NCBI RefSeq assembly: GCF_008831285.2
Contig: NC_045147.1
Coordinates: 21,778,981-21,842,980, forward strand
Direction of reading: 5' to 3'
DNA: 64,000 nucleotides
Origin: Nymphaea colorata
Taxonomy: Eukaryota > Streptophyta > Magnoliopsida > Nymphaeales > Nymphaeaceae
The position numbers were made by a program, and so were the translations under genes. Positions 36,479 to 47,906 of the stretch are shown piece by piece (the first letter of the stretch is position 1; each line of letters starts with the position of its first letter). The notes under the pieces were generated by a model. It ran no database searches, was not told where the DNA came from, and worked only from the letters and a program-made list of their open reading frames with translations.

Positions 36479-38176
36479 CTTGCAAAAGAAGGAGAGTCTA
36501 GGTTCATTGCAGTTGCAACTCTCAACGGTTGCTTGTCTACCATGAACATTTTTTTTCCTGTGGATTCTTACATTCTTTGATTCTTATTGAAGCATTGATG
36601 TAGCACGTCTGTGGATGAGAAATCTCTCAACTCACGTATCCTGTGGTTGGTTGCATCCAGTGACTTGAACAAAGTAGTTTGAATCTGAAAGGTCCACGCT
36701 CATGATGAAAAAATAAAAGTAACATATGTTTGAGAAGCACGTAACTTCAGTATCATGGGTAGATTCTTTCGACTGGTCCCCATTTGAGAGAGAGAGAGAA
36801 TGAGTCCTTGGTCAATGATTTTTAATGGATGTTCGTTCGCTTACATCAACATTTTATCAGAAGTTTTGTTAGACAAATCCGATAGGGCTTTCGGCTTGTT
36901 TTGGGATCTTTTATTTTTTTCCATTGAAGCGTAGCTTTCGCGCTTCTTATCCACCCATTTGTCCATCTCTCTCCTCTTGCATGCCCCTTCTCTTTTTCAA
37001 AAGCTGAATAGGAAAGGCCAGTACAAAACCCTCGGTTACCAGAAAACAAACTAAAGCTTCAGACTTTTAAGAAGTTAGAAAAGTTGAAAAGAAAAGGAAT
37101 TTTTCTGAATGATCTAAATAAAATGGATGATATGTCCATTCATGAGGGCGTATTTGATTGTAAAGAAAAAATATCATGGATGAAAGATACGTATAGCCAT
37201 ATAAAACAACGTGTAAAGTACGTATAGGCGACAAAAATAATGTTTTCAAAAGGGTGCAAATAACTTGACCCCTTTCAGCATGGAGTAATTGCAAACAATA
37301 TGAGATTGGAGAAGGGAGATACTTTTTTTTTTTTTCCGGTTGCTGGGCTGTAGCTGGTAGTTCCGTCTTCTGTCTTCTTCGTGTTAATGTCATCAATTTT
37401 TTTATCTTCTGCAGCCTGCAGGCATCAATTTCTTCTGCAATCAACGGAGGATGCCCAACTTCCAGCAACTTGTCTTGTCATCTAAACTTGCAAACCAAGT
37501 TTCAAAACTGGTTAAAAGACTAATCTGCCACAAAATTTAATTTTCATACAAAGTTTTTTGAAGGTGTCATCCAAACCCATCTTAAGATTGTTTTCTAATT
37601 GATATTTGCTATGTAAAAGTGATTTATGTGATCGGTTTAACAATAAGAGTCCCTTGCATAATGTCGAGATAGAACATGTAACTTTTTAAAGGTGACATGA
37701 CTTGTCACCAAACCTTCGATAATTTTCGAAGAATGCTAGAAACGTCGGTTTATGAATTTCTCTATAAACTACTACCACCATGCATGATAACCAACCCAGT
37801 TGCAAAAAATCGTGAACAGGGTTTGGTGTGAATTTGTCGCCTTCGATTGCAAACGCTACAGAATCCATCGACAAGCATGACGCTGTGGTTCTTTGAATTT
37901 CCGCAGTTTGGTCGATTTTAGCTTGCACCGCCCCTTGGACGTGTTGAACCTGAAACTTACTGTCCACAAGGTGAATTTCGCTATTTATAAAAGGTGTGTG
38001 TTTCCTTGCCCTGTCCTGATTGTTTTACCAAGATTTTACAAGAACACATCCAAGTTGTGATGGAATTATAATTAAGTTGGTAGGTAAATCGATGTTTTCA
38101 GATCATGGGACCATCACCGGATCGACTTGGTCACTCGCTAATAAAAATTTATACGCACGACTGCTTCCTGGTCTTC

Positions 38177-38186
38177 CTTTTAAAGG
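38177..38186 (+). promoter_or_regulatory. conserved CTTTTAAAGG core-promoter box, copy B
   Basis: The box lies 55 nt before the ATG in the same conserved block as in copies A and C. Confidence 0.5.
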
Positions 38187-38231
38187 CTACCAATCTCTTC
38201 AAATCCATCGCTTGCCCGTTCTCTTGTCGTC

Positions 38232-38399
38232 ATGGGGAAGATGATAATCTCTTCTGCAGCAGATGAACCAGATTTTGCAGCAATCTGTGTAATTCTGATC
38301 GTTGCGTTGGTTGTCATGGCAATCTGCTTCTCTTCACCAAGTGGAATCCGTGTAACGGTGCGCTGCTGGCGTTGCGGTTGCCGTAGATGCTGCTGCTAG
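38232..38399 (+). CDS. small single-pass membrane protein with Cys-rich tail, copy B
   Basis: The protein is 55 residues. It starts MGKMIISSAADEPDFAA, followed by a membrane segment at about 17-34 (AICVILIVALVVMAICF), a short polar linker SSPSGIRVTV, and the tail RCWRCGCRRCCC. With seven cysteines in the last twelve residues it is the most cysteine-rich of the three copies. The upstream frame is closed relative to this ATG, so it fixes the start for the family. Mature function is unknown. The charge pattern (acidic before and basic after the membrane segment) suggests the N-terminus outside and the tail in the cytosol, which is an inference from the positive-inside rule. Confidence 0.7.
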   Translation: MGKMIISSAADEPDFAAICVILIVALVVMAICFSSPSGIRVTVRCWRCGCRRCCC

Positions 38400-39403
38400 T
38401 TACTTCTTTCAGGGAAAACGAAGCTCTGTTTCATGATTCCTGCAATCTCGCGTCTGTACTTCGTCGTCAACAACCTGAAGCACTTATCCTTGTTCCTTGA
38501 ATTTTCTTTTTCGTTCATGATTTTTCATAAGCAGGACGATTGTATGGAACAACACCGTCGATTCGAAAGTTGTTTGTGAAACTACCATTTACCAATCTGT
38601 GCATGTTTCGAAGAATGTAAGCAAAGGATTCGCTTCAAATGTTCAGTCTGTGTCTGCTGAAGTGTGATAAAACAAGCTGAAACACTAAGTTGGTGCTCGG
38701 CAGATCCTGATGAGATTATGCCAGGAGAGTTTCATTCTGGAGATCAAAGGCTTGGCCTCCTTCGATTTTAAACTCTTAATTTAACCCACCAAACAGGTGA
38801 ATGGAGAACTTGTTGCCATTGTTCAGCTACGCACATGAAGCTTAATTCTGCGCTACAAAGTCTTTGAATCGGCTGTAAAGTTTGTCAGTTTAATTCCTGT
38901 GCATAACAAGAACATTTTGTTAGAAGGGCGTCTAAAGTTCAATATCATGGCATGCTTTCCTTGCTGCGTGGTTGACTTAAAAGTCTCCTCTATCTCTTCT
39001 CTTCAGGCTTATAAACAATTTTGTGTAGTTCTTTTGTAAGAGCCATAGACAGGTTTTCTTGTCAAATGAGGACAGGAAAGCCAACTACTGCTTCACGTTT
39101 CACTCGGCCTCCTTGTCCACCTAATGGTGTTATTTTGGAGCTCGGCGGAAAGGGTTGTTTTATTTAATATGTTTAAGGGGTCTGTCCTATGAAATTTGTG
39201 GTCGCTATCACAACCCAATGTGCTACTTTCACTCACTATAAAACCGCTTGGAAGCATGTCTCAGAGACGACGGCTACAGTTCGAAAGCATGTGCTATGTG
39301 AACTCAAGGGACGATGGGCACATGGGAGAAAGGGGGCGGGCTAGATCAGTAATCCTTCTACGATTAGCCTAGGGGAATGTATGTGATTGTTCTTTAGCGC
39401 TTT

Positions 39404-39625
39404 ATTTGGTTGGAGGGAAAGGAGGGGAGGGAATGGGAAGGGAAGGGAAGAGAAAGGAAAGGAAAAGGAATGAAATAGAAAGGAAATGAAAGAGCTGATT
39501 AAAAAGTTTATTTGGATAGAAAGGAAAGAGAAAGTAATGAAATGAAAAAAAAAAAAGACTAAATAGCACTGTATTTAGAAAGGAGGGAAAAAAAAGGAGG
39601 GGTAGTGCTGAATCCAAATAATTTT
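39404..39625. repeat. polypurine MITE-like repeat
   Basis: The left end TATTTGGTTGGAGGGAAAGGAGGGG and the right end GCTGAATCCAAATAA form short inverted ends around almost pure purine sequence on the plus strand (about 39411-39480 and 39575-39600). It is related in its left arm to the MITE at 34314. The run could form triplex or H-DNA. Confidence 0.5.
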
Positions 39626-39800
39626 GAATCGAATTTGGCTGATTTTCAAAATGTAAGGGCAATAGATGTAAGATATTTGTTTAAAAATAAATATGATCAG
39701 ATGTCGTTTCTTAATTTCAAATCCAATTTGATTTCTTAATCAGATTTTTTCGGAGCAGTTCGGTCGAATATCCGATCCAAAACAGATATATTGAAATCCT
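39620..39800. repeat. truncated copy of the 21795 repeat
   Basis: TTGAATCGAATTTGGCTGATTTTCAAAAT and the terminal TCCAAAACAGATATATTGAAATCCTTA match the right half of the repeat at 21795-22157. The left half is missing and the copy abuts the polypurine repeat, suggesting a nested or partial deletion event. Confidence 0.55.
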
Positions 39801-41216
39801 TAAAATGGACAATGCTACAGTTCACTAGATATTTTTTTAAAAAAAAAGAATTATTTAAGGGGGCCAAGCCTTGTTTTCCAAAAATATTACAGAGGCCAAA
39901 CAGACATTTTTAAGCCTCTCAGAATTCCCCTTCCGTCGGAATTGACCTACTCAAAGGGAAGGACTTTTAAACACGCTCGAATGTTTGTCCGACATTTTAT
40001 GTAGAATTCTGTACTTATTCACACTTTGAGAAAGAAAAAGTCTACCTGATAACTGCATATGGTAAATTTTATTTGTAAGATTCTGTACAAGTGCTCACGT
40101 TTGGGTGACAGCATTTTGAAAACATCGTTTATATTATGTACAGGCGACAAAAAATAATGTTTTCAAAAGGGTGAAAATAACCTGGCCTCATCGTCATCAA
40201 ACACAACACCTTAGATTGTTTTTCAAACTGAAATTTGATATGTAAGAGTGATTTATGTGGTTGGTTTTACGACAAGAGTCCAACGTCTCAGATAGAACAC
40301 ATTAACTTTGTAAAGTGACATGACTTGTTACTAACCTTTCAATAATTTTCTAATAATTCTCCAGAAACGTCGACTTGTGAATTTCTGTATAAACTGCTGC
40401 CACCATGCATGATAAGCGACAAAAAATCGTGAACAGCATTAATTTGGCGGTGATTCTGTCATCTTCGATTGCGCAGGCTACAGTGGCAAGCATGACATCG
40501 TTCTTCTTTGAACGTGTTGGACGTGGAGCTCACCAGACCACAAGCTCACCAAGGTCTCCGCTATTTATAAAAGCAAAGGTGTACGTTTCATTTGACATAT
40601 TCTAAGGTCACCATGTCCTGTTGAACTAGTTTTGATTTCATCAAAGCATCCCAAAATTTTGGTTTCGCCTCAAAAGTCACGTTTTAGAGTGTCATCTAAC
40701 CGCTTCCTTAGACTTTTATTTCCTATAAATAACTTTTTAGATCAACAAAAAGTGAAGGAGAGAAACTGAAAGTTGCATGCTTTTTACTTGATCTGATTGT
40801 ATGTAATAGGATTGGCAATTGGGTTTTCTTTTCTGTAACCGAATTCAAGTTTGACTATTATAAGATCAACATTCATATGTAATAAGGATGGTTATTTGTA
40901 GGATGCAAGTGGGGTTCAACTTCCAAGTATGAAACTGCGTAACCAAATTCTGATTAGCAATTGGATTTGAATTGCTTTAATCAGATCTGACCAAATGGGT
41001 TCCAAATCGAATCGATAACTAATTTACATCCCTAACATCAAGGCCATTATACTGGCCTGCTGCATGTGGTCTTCTCTTTTCCATACCGTGGAGACCGGGA
41101 AATTATAAAAGTTGGTAGGTAAATCGACGCTTTCAAGGAACAGATCGTGTGGCCATCATCACATCGACTTGGTCTTGTCAATGAAGATCGATACGCGTGA
41201 CTGCTTCCTGCTCATC

Positions 41217-41226
41217 CTTTTAAAGA
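41217..41226 (+). promoter_or_regulatory. conserved CTTTTAAAGA core-promoter box, copy C
   Basis: The box lies 55 nt before the ATG in the block shared by all three copies; the last base differs (A for G). Confidence 0.5.
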
Positions 41227-41271
41227 CTACCAATCTCTTCAAATCCATTGCTCGCCCGTTCTCTTTCCCTC

Positions 41272-41436
41272 ATGGGGAAGCTGATAATCTGTTCTAAAGA
41301 TGATGAACCAGATTTTGCAGTATTCTGTGTAGTTCTGATCATTGCATTGGTTATCATGGCAGTCTGCTTCCCTCCAGCAATAAGGGGATTCCGTGTAACG
41401 GTGTGCCGCTGCGGTTATTGCCATAGATGCTGCTAG
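41272..41436 (+). CDS. small single-pass membrane protein with Cys-rich tail, copy C
   Basis: The protein is 54 residues. It starts MGKLIICSKDDEPDFAVF, followed by a membrane segment at about 17-34 (VFCVVLIIALVIMAVCFP), the linker PAIRGFRVTV, and the tail CRCGYCHRCC. The changes from copies A and B are mostly conservative: the hydrophobic core varies as I/V/L only, DEPDF and VMA.CF stay, and the tail keeps CxCGxCxRCC. That pattern looks like purifying selection on a protein rather than drift, but only three copies are available. It is not a canonical CYSTM protein, in which cysteines open the membrane segment. Confidence 0.7.
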   Translation: MGKLIICSKDDEPDFAVFCVVLIIALVIMAVCFPPAIRGFRVTVCRCGYCHRCC

Positions 41437-42049
41437 TTTCTTCTTTCAGGGGAAAACGGAGCTCTGCTTCATGATTCCTGCAATCCTGCATCTGTACACT
41501 ACTTCTTCGTCAACAAACGGAAGCACTTATCCTTGTTCCCTGAATTTTCTTGTTCGTTGATGACTTTTCACAAGCAGGACGATTGTATGGAACACCACAA
41601 TCTATTCGAAAGTTGTTTGTAAAACTGCCATTCACCAATCTCTGCGCGATTCGCAGAAGGGAAGCATAGGATTCGCTTCAAATGTTCAGTATGTGTCTCT
41701 TGTGAACTGTCAAATAAATAAGAAGCTGGAAGGCTAAGTTGGGTTTACATTCTGGATATCGAGGGCTTGGCCTTCTTCGATTTAAACTCTTTTACTTGAA
41801 CCCATGAATTACAAGGCAATGAAGATCTTGTTACCATTGTTCTGCGATTCGCACGAAACTTAATTCTGAGTTTCAAAATTTTGCATCAGAGTTTGTCAGT
41901 TCAATGCCGCGCATTGTTTAAAGGGCGTCTCATTCTTTCCTTTGCTGTATGGTTGACTACAGGCAATCACGTCTGGTTCTTTCTATAGAGCCATACTTTT
42001 CATAAAAACGGTTAAATGAGGGCAGGAAGTACACTTCCCTTAACCTGAA

Positions 42050-44255
42050 AATGAGAAAACCCCAGCTAAAACGAGGCTCCTGTTAAGAAACTTATTGAAG
42101 TGACTACCTTTTTTTTTTTTACATTATAAGCAAAGTGAGCTCTAAAGTAGAAATTTTCCAAAATAACACAAATGGACGAAATGAGTTGGGATGGTACCAG
42201 ACTGTATTACTCCTCTTTTTCATTTTTATCTATTTACAACAATTTTTACAAATTTTTAAACTAAATATGAAGCTGAATTTTCGTTTTTCACACGACTTGT
42301 AGAGCCAATTTATGCATGTCACTTTGCAAAACATATGTACTGATATTGCAGCATTGACATTGTCATTTTCTAAAGGGAACCATCTCAATAACTTTCCTGA
42401 AAACAATTACAATTGGTTGAAAGCTTTTTTACAATACGTTTGGTGTCCAAAATGATCAAAATGTCCTTCTGTCCAAAAAGATCAAACTGTCCTTCTGTAG
42501 AAAAAAGAGAAAAAGAGAGAGGACGACTCTCTTGTAAGGGCAAAAATGGAAAAAGGAAAAGTTTTTTTTTTTTTTTACATAATGACTAAAACGCCACATT
42601 ATTTTTTAAAATGACCCAAATATTATATAGTCTTTCAAAAGGGGGTGGGGTCGATGAAACCCACATTATTGCGCGTTCAGTTCTGGTCCGATCGTATACC
42701 GCGTTCTATCCCAATTTGAAACCCACGAGGCAAGATTTCAACGTCAAGCGTGAAGTCCGGTGAGAAACGAGAAGCCGGAGGTTAAGGTCTACGGCTACAT
42801 CGGGTTGTTCACGGAGCTCACGTCTATGAAAATCGAATAAAAAGCTTGTCTTCTACTACTCACTGGTGCCAACCCATGAAATGTAAGTCAAGGAACCAAG
42901 ATTGAGAAGAAAACTGAAAGCATGTAGACATCTTCTAACGGAACACTAACATTTAACAACAAGCTGTTTCCCGTTTTTTCACTAAAAACAAGATGCACAA
43001 AAAAGACTTTCTCATATGTAATTTTGCAGAAAAATTCCATCAAATTTGGTCATTCAAAGTTCAAACTTATCTTTAGAAAGTATCATGCCTGAAGATAAAT
43101 GATGTGAATGGAGTTAACACCCCATTCACCAACACTTTTTTGGTTTGACAAAGTTTCTCATTTTAAGAAGGCACTGTTGGGAGATACAAAGTTTCACCGG
43201 TTTCAATACGACAGGCTTTAGCTTTACTCTTATCTGACAGTTATCAGCAAAAGTTTGGGCCCATATCAGGAAAATTCAGGAACTTCAGGTCCGTTTTTGG
43301 CATTTACAACCCAACAGTAGGTCCGGAAATGGAAATTCCCTCCGTTTCTGGCTTCATTGTCTAACTGTAGCATTACAGGCAGAGATCCATTGCACTACTC
43401 CACATTTGTTTGCTTCTCACTTTGCAAGGTGTTTTATTGTAACAGTCGAGAATATGCATCCAGGTGGCTCCTTTCATCTTATCTTCAGGCTATCCGTTAC
43501 AATTCAAACCATTTGCAATATGTTGGCTACCAACATCCCCATGAGTTTAGAAGCAACTATAAGTTCATAGAAAATTATTACATACTATGTCACATAGGTA
43601 CGGGTACTGATTCGAACTATTTCAAAAAAAACTTGGATACAGGGTATATATATATATAAGAATTCAAACAATGCAAAATTTATAGTTTCTAAAGAAGAAG
43701 ATATTGAACAAAATATGAAAACGCAGATGTGTTTCCTGAGTGTAAATAGTGTAAAGAACAAAACTGAAATCCTAAATTTTGGATAGGAAAGGACTCAGTG
43801 AACTTTGATCGAATCCTAAATTGGACAGAGACCAACATTGACCGTATCCTGTATTGTTTGACCAGTACCTAAGAAGTATCCGGGACAGTACCAGTAATGG
43901 TGTCGTACCTAACCGGTAAGGGTACGCTGCCTTTACAGTAATACCTATGTGACCAATATTACATATGAGAGAGAGAGAGAGATCAACATCTTGACGTTCG
44001 CAGATATGGGCATGATACAATTTTTAGTTTTTTCCAATTAATATTCATGAGCTGACAAAATATACGTGCAGTTCAGATCATCTATACAACATTCAGTACA
44101 ATCATGAATGAGAATGAACTGTTGGTTCCACGGAACTACCGGTTTCACCAAATGGCTTGATGGGATACCCAAGCTGAACTGATCTAGAAAAATAATGAAC
44201 AAACCTACAGGATACAGTCGCTTGCAACAATTCCTGGGATCCTCAAGGAAAAACA
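42050..44255. other. intergenic, no gene seen
   Basis: The stretch contains T-runs (42110-42120, 42563-42577), a short tandem repeat of GATCAAAMTGTCCTTCTGT at 42450-42500, a TA run near 43649 and an AG run near 43970. The GC-richer patch at 42640-42850 reads KVYGYIGLFTELTSMKIE in one frame but is too short to assign. Confidence 0.4.
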
Positions 44256-45016
44256 ACATGCTACAAGACCGTACCAGTGCCTGGTTGTGCTGTCACCAGC
44301 TTATTGTATGACCTACAGTTGCCACATTTATGCCCAACTACATGAAAAAAACTTCGCTGATGGAACTGCGACCATTACAGAGAATCCAAACCTGCAACAT
44401 TTTGGTCATTAAATTAGAAAACAATTTTAGTCTTGTTCCTAGTTATGCACAATGCTACATAATATCTCATAGTCCAGAAGTGTTAAGTACTTATTTATTT
44501 CAGTTTACCAACTCTTATTAGCTCTAGTATATTACAAACATCCCAAAATTTCTGAGATAATTAACTTTAACCGAAATCACCTGAAATTTCCCTCGTTGAT
44601 AAATTTCAGAGAATGATAATTGTGACAATGATCCCAAGTCACAACAGGATAAATCCTGCTTGCTTATTCTTTTCACAAGCTGTGCTAAGCATATAATATA
44701 ATACACAAGAAAAACAAAATTGCGCCTTCTTATACCGATCTTCTTCAGGCATGACTGTAACAGCAATCTGTAAACAAGTACAGCAAGATGTCATGATTCA
44801 AAAAACAATTATACAAAACAGTGTCACTGTCACTCTTTCATGATGCCCCATATAGGAGATGAAATTACAGGAATTAGTAAAATAGAATAAAAAACTAGTT
44901 CATCTACCAGCCAGATGTTGCCTAAAACTGCAACTTAATTTTCATGGCTCAATGATCACATAAAGTCAGATATTTAAGCAAAAAGCATCAAACCAAAACA
45001 TGTTGCAAATGCACTT

Positions 45017-45290
45017 AACAACAACATCAAGAAAAACAGTGCCTTGTCACTGAAGAAAAATGCATTCTATACATATGAACCAGACCGAAGCAGCTGCACT
45101 GGTAACATTTAACATAAAAATAGACAAGAAAAGCAGAACAGCAATTTGTACTTGAATAACATCAAGAAACACAGTGCCTTGTCACTGAAGAAAAATGCAT
45201 TCTATACATATGAAACAAACCGGAGCAGCTACACTCTTAACAATAAAAATAGACGAAAACGCAGAACAACAATTTTTACTTGAAAATTAA
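45017..45290. repeat. tandem duplication, about 138-bp unit, two copies
   Basis: The unit includes ACATCAAGAAAMACAGTGCC, TTGTCACTGAAGAAAAATGC and ATTCTATACATATGAA. The copies at about 45017-45155 and 45157-45290 differ at scattered positions. It lies in a former intron of the zinc-finger pseudogene. Confidence 0.85.
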
Positions 45291-45943
45291 TCAATGACTA
45301 AAATACTCCAACTTGAAAGGCCAACTCTGGCCCCATTATCAAAACATGAATAGGCATGTGTAGGGCGTATTTGCTTAGCACAGCTTGTGAAAAGAGCATC
45401 ATGCAAGATAGAGGGAGGGAGGGAGGGAGGGAGAGCAAGAGACAGAAAGAGAGAGAGACGTCATCATCTATCATCCTCCAGATCCTTGACATGTCGAAGA
45501 TTGACTGAAGCATATGGGACAAGAATATCTACATAAAACCAATACTGAAAAAGTAAACAAAAAACTGCAAACTCATAACATTGTAAAACTCCAAGACAAA
45601 AAAATTTCTGAAAGCATGCCATTCATGTTTCTTCATTTCGTTGACACAATTCCTATGCATTGTGTGCCCACACATGAATACAGTTATATCCAATATGGAA
45701 TCAAAGAGATACTGCAATATGAAAGGGAAAAATTTAAAATCAAAATCTAATTAAGAAGAAAATAATTGTATCTAGCTGGAGTTTGACACCACAAACCTGA
45801 AAGTCACATAACTAAGTTAAAATCCTAGATCAGGAATAAAAGTGGATGGAGAAGTCTATGTCTAAATGTTGTGTAGATGGCAAACAAAGTTAAAAAAGGC
45901 CATAAACTGAAAATACACCTCACAGCAAACTGGGCAGTGATGC

Positions 45944-46575
45944 CTACTATTATGGCAAAAGTTCTGTTACAACATAAACTAGCTCAGTAATTTGCTTCCC
46001 AGATAGAAGAGATTCCTTCTGGATCATGTGTTTGACCTTTTTCAGTTGTCACCCTAAACATCAAAAAGCTTGTGCTTAAGAAAGTCCAAGTTTAGACTAC
46101 CTAAAACATTGCTAAGTTTAAAGATCCAAAATTATGATATGCAGCACTTTCAGAGAACAATCAATCCAGTTACCATTCCACCGGTGCAATGACCATGTCA
46201 GAACCAGCAAGAAGATTACATTGATTTTAAAAACATAGGCACATCAGCAACTAAGAGGACCCGATTATTATGGCAAAAGTTCAGTTACAACTTAAAAGAA
46301 CTCAAATAATTTGCTTCCCAGATAGAAGAGATTCCTTCTGGATTACGGATTTTGCCCTTTCATTTCACATTTCGGTTGTCAGCCTAAACGTCAAAAGGTC
46401 GTGCTTAGGAAGTTAAAGTTTGGACTACCAAAAAATGTTTCCGAGTTTCCTATACCTTAATGATTGAGAATGATGATATGCAGCCATTCTGAAAGAATCA
46501 GTCCAGTTCCTATTTTATCCATGCAGTGACAACGTCAACACCAGAAGGAATATTACATTTTAAGAGAACATAGGC
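45944..46575. repeat. tandem duplication, about 316-bp unit, two diverged copies
   Basis: ATTATGGCAAAAGTTCNGTTACAAC, TTTGCTTCCCAGATAGAAGA and GATTCCTTCTGGAT occur at about 45950 and 46267, and similarity continues through ATGATATGCAGC and AACATAGGCACA. The copies are more diverged than the 45017 duplication. It also lies within the pseudogene, between the CHY and RING exons. Confidence 0.8.
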
Positions 46576-47906
46576 ACAAGGGCCCAAGAGACTGCTTGTG
46601 CACCGAATAACAGGATAAATGAGAGATGAAGAACTGGTCAAGAACAGAAATTTCCAAGTTGTGGATCTTTCTGTAAAGCTAGAGATTTACAAAATTTCCC
46701 TAGGGCAGTGCACGCCAACAATCCTTAAGTCAGCAATGAAACCGATGGTATGACATTGACTGCAAATGGGACCGTAACTTCATGCTTAGACAGGTTGTCA
46801 AGGGTAGCTCACTATCCACAATGCAAAGCACGCAGTAAAAATACATGCAGGATGTAACACCAGAAAAGAACCTCACCACATGTCTTGCAGTGGTAAAAGT
46901 TATCACTCCCTCCCACTCTGACAAACAGGAAAGTTTTGTCTCAACATGGACATGAATTTATCTGAAACCAATATCTAGTAAAGACGAAAGCACCAAACAT
47001 GAACTACTAACCTGCAAATGCCACAGTCATCGCAATGAAATTGCCCCTTGGGAGTCTGCAAAACAGATGCCAACAATATTTGTCAACAGTAATGAAAATC
47101 AACGAAAAGATTCCTATAAATTGAATAACAAAAGCTCCAAAACCCTGTACTAGAAACAAGTTCATAGAAGAAGCGATGAATCTCAGAGGAACATCGAAAG
47201 CAAGCTTGCTCTTACCTCATCATCAATTTGTGCAAATGTGTGAAACCTGAATGCTTTTCTCACGTGAACAAAAAGTCATTGGAAAGAACGACAGAATTGC
47301 CGAAACATCAACTACCCACCTCTTGTTCAGTATCGCAAACTGCACAAATGACCTAAACAGAACAAGAGAAACCCAAAAAACCTGTTGAGACCAAGTACTC
47401 TTCGGTTTTGAAAAACTCAATATAAGGAACAAGCAGAGAAATCACTCAAAATTATAGAAATGAATCAGCAAGAAAGGTCATAGAAAGATGAAACTCACCG
47501 CTTGACATCGCGTCAAATTAGTTCATGGAAATCACCGTCGTAGTCCAGGTTGCTCTAAAATCCATTACATCCAACAATTACTAAAAAAATCAGCCAACAA
47601 AAGCTGAACAGAAACGGTGGATTTCCAATGAAAGCTATGTATAGGACAGCTTGTGGGCATAAGAATTTCACCATAGCCTCGTTATGGCAGTGCCGGCATG
47701 AGAACACTTCGTTGCAGCACGGCGGTTTTATCTTGCACCCTTCTTTTGTAATGCATGCACCTGGAGAGGGAAAGAGAGAGTAAACAAAACCTGCAAAGAA
47801 AGAAATTAGACCACGACAAGATGATGAGATCTCATCAGGGTCGTTAGCATAACAAAGGGACAAAATGATACCCATAATCCATCTTTCCAAAACCCCGACG
47901 CTCCAT

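Larger units (their letters stand above)
36813..39150 (+). repeat. tandem duplication unit B
   Basis: This is the second copy of the unit. It matches unit A at its left end (GGATGTTCGTTCGCTTACATCAAC at about 36829), at 37690-37760 (GACATGACTTGTCACC..AAACGTCGGTTTATGAATTTC) and from 38075 to 39145. It also shares TAGGCGACAAAAATAATGTTTTCAAAAGGG (37226-37255) with unit C. The gene start spacing is 5653 bp from A to B and 3040 bp from B to C. Confidence 0.75.
40110..42030 (+). repeat. tandem duplication unit C
   Basis: This is the third copy of the unit. It matches unit B from TACAGGCGACAAAAAATAATG (about 40140) through GACATGACTTGTTACT (40317), the promoter block (41095-41250), the small gene, and the downstream sequence to about 42030. 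The part corresponding to 36813-37060 is not evident in C. Confidence 0.75.
44261..47906 (-). pseudogene. CHY zinc-finger/RING E3 ligase pseudogene (CHYR1/RZFP34-like)
   Basis: Exon remnants follow the family order on the minus strand: 47906-47872 (MERRGFGKMDYG), 47760-47672 (CMHYKRR, then CKIKPPCCNEVFSCRHCHNEAM), 47554-47499 (HELI, stop, RDVKR), 47352-47320 (VICAVCDTEQE), 47246-47216 (ICTN..DDE), 47055-47012 (KGQFHCDDCGICR), 46917-46877 (VGGSDNFYHCKTCG), 45711-about 45617 (YLFDS, MCGHTMHRNCVNEM), 45528-45458 (YSCPIC, then FDMSRIWRM), 44767-44726 (VMPEEDRYKK) and 44391-44261 (VWILCN, then HVVGHKCGNCRSYN). Lesions are an extra G after KRR, TGA at 47515-47513, a deletion plus frameshift in the ICTN exon, a frameshift after YSCPIC, an extra T before HVVGHKC, and two donors changed to GC. 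Retained introns rule out a processed copy. Intact relatives are ubiquitin ligases acting in ABA and stress signalling. Confidence 0.88.
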
